A stretch of 64,000 nucleotides of DNA. Source: Pseudomonas sp. UBA5706 (lineage in GTDB: Bacteria > Pseudomonadota > Gammaproteobacteria > Pseudomonadales > Pseudomonadaceae). Shown here piece after piece: positions 61,205-64,000 of the stretch. Position 1 is the stretch's first letter; each line of letters begins with the position of its first letter. The DNA lies in NCBI RefSeq assembly GCF_002419965.1, contig NZ_DIHC01000007.1:1-64000 (forward strand), read 5' to 3'. The notes under the pieces are model-generated. The model did not search any database, was not told the DNA's origin, and worked only from the letters and a program-made list of their open reading frames with translations. The translations under genes and the position numbers were made by a program.

Positions 61205-64000
61205 ATGCTCACCCAGTCAACCGCTCCCGACCGCTTGCCCGATCACTGCATGGCGGTCCTGTACGGCCTGGTGACGTCGGTTCCCGGCAAGGGCAAGACC
61301 TCGCTGCTCAAACTGCTGCACACGATGGGCGTTGGTTACACCAATGAAAAATTGCTGGACACCGACTCCTTGGCTGCGCTTCTGGAGTCGCTGCAGGCAG
61401 ATGGGTGGATCACGCTGGAAGAACGGCCCGAGGGCACATATTTCTGTGTCGCGCCCCAGCGACGTAACCGGGTGCTGCTGAGCCTGCTGCTGTCGGCGGA
61501 GGGTGAGCACTGGCTGCATGAGATCAAGACTGCCCTGCCCCCGCTCAGCGAATGGCAAACCCCGTCCCGGTCGCGAATCTTGCAGGACCTATGGCTTAGT
61601 TTACTCAGCGGCGAGCTGGGCGGGCTGGCGCGTGCGCTGCGCATGGCAAGCTCGCTTTTCACCCACTCGCAATCGCCGATCGAACACCCCATGGGCCTGC
61701 TGCAGGCCGACCCGGCGGGCCTTGAGGTTTTCGCTCGTCTGGAAGATGACGTGCGCGTGTTGCTGGTGGAGGACCACCTCAATCTGCTCAACATCCTGCT
61801 CGGCCCCGCCGGCCACAGTTACCCGCTGGCGCTGCGCGAGATGGAGGCTCGGCCACACCGGGCACTGGCGATGGAGGTATCGCTTCAAGCCTTGTGGCGC
61901 GGCGACTGGGGCACCCTTGAGCACATCGAGGTAGAGGAGCTGGGTTTACTGCAACACACCTTCCATTTGCTGCTGCGAGGCCAGGTCAGGGAGACGCTGG
62001 TGATGCTGCGCGGCTGGCTCGCCGAGACGCGCAAGCTCACCAAAAAACGCAGAATTGACCTGCCTGCTGTGCTGAACGGTTTTTACTGCCTGGCGCTGAT
62101 CGCCGAAAACGACCCCAAGCACCGGGCATCGCTCAAGCAAGCCATCGCCTTGGGCGAGAAGGAACGCTACGGCCGTGCCTATGAGGTTTTTGCTTATCTG
62201 CTGCAACAGCTGCAAGGTGAGAAGTCTTCGCTCTCGTCCTCCTTTCTACCCGCCACATTAAATGGCCTGGACGGCTTGATGCTGGCCCTGGCCCTGTATT
62301 GGTTGGATGCGCCTCAAGTACGCCAGGAAAAATGGCGCACCCTCTTGCAGGATTACCGTGATCAATTGGCTCGGGATCACTACCTCTGGCTGGCGGCAGA
62401 GTTCGACGCGTTGCTCGCCGTGCAATTCGGTCAGCCCCGGCAATATGCCGACGTGCATCAGCGCGCTGGACTGCAGCCACTGGTCGCACTTTGTCACCGG
62501 CAGGAAGCCTGGGAGCATGCCCTCAACGCGTTAAGCCAACTCAGGCCTGGCAAGGTGCCGACCACCCCCCTGACCGAGGAGAAAAATACCCGACTGGCCT
62601 GGACCCTTCTGCTCACCGATTACTGGAAAAAGGTCGAGCCTCGCGAGCAGAAGCGCAATGCAAAGGGCCAGTGGAGCAAGGGACGCACGGTGGCGCTCAA
62701 GCGTCTGGTGGAGGACGGCGATTTGATGGATTTCCTCTGCGAGCAGGATCGGCAAACGATCAGCGCCATCCAGGTCAGCTATCACTACAGCAGCCCCGAG
62801 TACGAACTGCCCGCCGTCCACGCCCTGCCCCGGCTGGTCGGCCACCCTGCGCTCTACTGGCAGGACGCGCCGGACGTGCGTATCGATCTGCAAGCGGGCC
62901 AGGCCGCGCTGCACCTGCAGGCCCACGCTGAGCAGATTCGTGTGCACCTTGAACCTGAAGGCCTGCTCGACGCCGACGAGACCTATGTACACAAGGAGAC
63001 CCCGACTCGCCTGCTGGTCTACCCGGTCAGCCGGGAGCTGCGCAAGATTGCAGAAATCGTCGGCCACGGCCTGAACGTTCCGACCTCGGCAAAGGCGCAG
63101 TTGATCGAGGCCGTCAGCGCCATCGCCCCGCTTTTGCCTATCCACTCGGACATTCCTGAACTCACCGGGCATCTGGACCGCGAGCCCGCCGACACTCGTT
63201 TGTATGCGCATTTGCTGCCTCTGGCTGAAGGGGTGCGCCTGCAATTGCTAGTGCGTCCCCTGGCGGATGGCAGCTGGTTCCGCCCGGGACAGGGCGCGGA
63301 AAATCTGCTGGGCGAGCGCGACGGCAAAGCATTGCAGGTCTGCCGCGATCTGGCCGCTGAACGACACGCCCTGCAACAGGTATTGCAGAGTTGCCCAGGG
63401 CTCGCCTACGCCGACATGGACGGCCAGGAATGGCAGCTGGACCAGCCGCAGCATGCCCTGCAACTGCTCAGTGAATTGCATGCACTGGACGGCGCGCAAC
63501 TGCACTGCATCTGGCCGGAAGGCGAACGCATGCGGATCAACGCGCGTCCCGGCCTAACCCAGCTCAGGCTCGGGCTTCGCCAGCAAGGCGACTGGTTCGT
63601 GCTGCAAGGGAATATCACCCTGGACGACGGCAAGGTCATGCAGCTCAAGGAATTGATGGCGTTGCTTAACGCAAGCCCCGGACGCTTTCTGAGACTCAAC
63701 GAACGTGATTGGCTGGCGCTGGACGACAGCCTGCGCAAGCGCCTCGATGAACTGGCGCACCTGGCCGACCGAATCAGCGACGAAGGACTGCGCCTGAGCC
63801 CGCTCACCTCGCCGCTGCTCGCCAGCCTGGCAGAGGAAGTGGGGCAATTCGACGCCGACGCAAGCTGGCAGGCGCACCTCGACAAGCTACAGTCGTTGCG
63901 CCATTACCAACCGCAGGTGCCCGCCACGCTGCAAGCTGAGCTGCGCGATTACCAACACGATGGCTTCGTCTGGCTGTCGCGCCTTGCCCATTGGGGCGTC
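61205..64000 (+). CDS. SNF2-type DEAD/DEAH helicase, N-terminal part (runs off the window)
   Basis: Open for 932 codons from ATG 61205 (GAGG ahead) to the window end, with no stop. The first ~900 residues are a long Leu-rich region without motifs I can name. LRDYQHDGFVWLSRLAHWGV at the very end is the Q-motif region that precedes Walker A in SNF2 ATPases, so the ATPase domain lies beyond the window. Large proteins of this type occur in the Pseudomonas core genome, and their DNA or RNA target is unclear. The gene is cut by the window edge, not by mutation. Confidence 0.85.
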   Translation, partial: MLTQSTAPDRLPDHCMAVLYGLVTSVPGKGKTSLLKLLHTMGVGYTNEKLLDTDSLAALLESLQADGWITLEERPEGTYFCVAPQRRNRVLLSLLLSAEGEHWLHEIKTALPPLSEWQTPSRSRILQDLWLSLLSGELGGLARALRMASSLFTHSQSPIEHPMGLLQADPAGLEVFARLEDDVRVLLVEDHLNLLNILLGPAGHSYPLALREMEARPHRALAMEVSLQALWRGDWGTLEHIEVEELGLLQHTFHLLLRGQVRETLVMLRGWLAETRKLTKKRRIDLPAVLNGFYCLALIAENDPKHRASLKQAIALGEKERYGRAYEVFAYLLQQLQGEKSSLSSSFLPATLNGLDGLMLALALYWLDAPQVRQEKWRTLLQDYRDQLARDHYLWLAAEFDALLAVQFGQPRQYADVHQRAGLQPLVALCHRQEAWEHALNALSQLRPGKVPTTPLTEEKNTRLAWTLLLTDYWKKVEPREQKRNAKGQWSKGRTVALKRLVEDGDLMDFLCEQDRQTISAIQVSYHYSSPEYELPAVHALPRLVGHPALYWQDAPDVRIDLQAGQAALHLQAHAEQIRVHLEPEGLLDADETYVHKETPTRLLVYPVSRELRKIAEIVGHGLNVPTSAKAQLIEAVSAIAPLLPIHSDIPELTGHLDREPADTRLYAHLLPLAEGVRLQLLVRPLADGSWFRPGQGAENLLGERDGKALQVCRDLAAERHALQQVLQSCPGLAYADMDGQEWQLDQPQHALQLLSELHALDGAQLHCIWPEGERMRINARPGLTQLRLGLRQQGDWFVLQGNITLDDGKVMQLKELMALLNASPGRFLRLNERDWLALDDSLRKRLDELAHLADRISDEGLRLSPLTSPLLASLAEEVGQFDADASWQAHLDKLQSLRHYQPQVPATLQAELRDYQHDGFVWLSRLAHWGV

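Overview
The window reads as chromosomal core genome of a Pseudomonas, most likely from the fluorescens/syringae side of the genus. The basis is recognisable protein families and gene order: fimV-truA-trpF-accD-folC-SPOR-cvpA-purF-metZ, then tatD-pilZ-holB-tmk-mltG-pabC-fabF-acpP-fabG-fabD-plsX-rpmF, then rluC-rne-murB-kdsB-lpxK-exbDB-comEC. Degenerate REP elements of the Pseudomonas type (GTAGGAGC..GGCTTGCC-like) lie between genes. Comparisons with P. aeruginosa PAO1 are from memory and are marked as such.

Layout. 1-0.4 kb: a degenerate tandem repeat ending in a REP. 0.4-3.8 kb (minus): a lipoprotein, a monofunctional EPSP synthase and a sugar epimerase. 3.9-4.4 kb (minus): two identical tRNA-Asp genes and one tRNA-Val behind a clear sigma70 promoter. 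4.5-17.8 kb (minus): FimV and a Usg-type protein, then pseudouridine, tryptophan, fatty-acid, folate, purine and methionine genes. 17.9-30.6 kb (minus): DUF1285, a DUF4823 lipoprotein, a TetR regulator, a probable rgsA sRNA (plus strand), then tatD through the fatty-acid/phospholipid cluster to rpmF and yceD. 30.7-45.8 kb: maf (plus), sppA-HAD-rluC (minus), rne with a leader of about 650 nt (plus), then a minus-strand envelope run from a MobA-like protein to comEC, and DUF2062 (plus). 45.9-51.4 kb: an ABC-2 exporter (minus) and fadE with two small conserved genes (plus).

51.5-61.0 kb is the accessory-looking part and the best candidate for an under-described system. It holds two solute-binding proteins of the sulfonate type, each next to an LLM flavin monooxygenase. 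With them are a class II aldolase, a LysR regulator, a thiol dioxygenase with 3-mercaptopropionate-dioxygenase features and a four-domain rhodanese. No permease or ATPase for the binding proteins is present. The four promoter regions are AT-rich and share a GCTAATTAT-like word, which suggests one regulon for organosulfur scavenging. The window ends inside a long SNF2-type helicase gene (61.2 kb onward), cut before its ATPase motifs.

Three synteny breaks stand out against the PAO1 order: after usg, where asd/leuB are absent; between DUF2062 and the ABC-2 exporter; and a murB-kdsB junction without ptpA.
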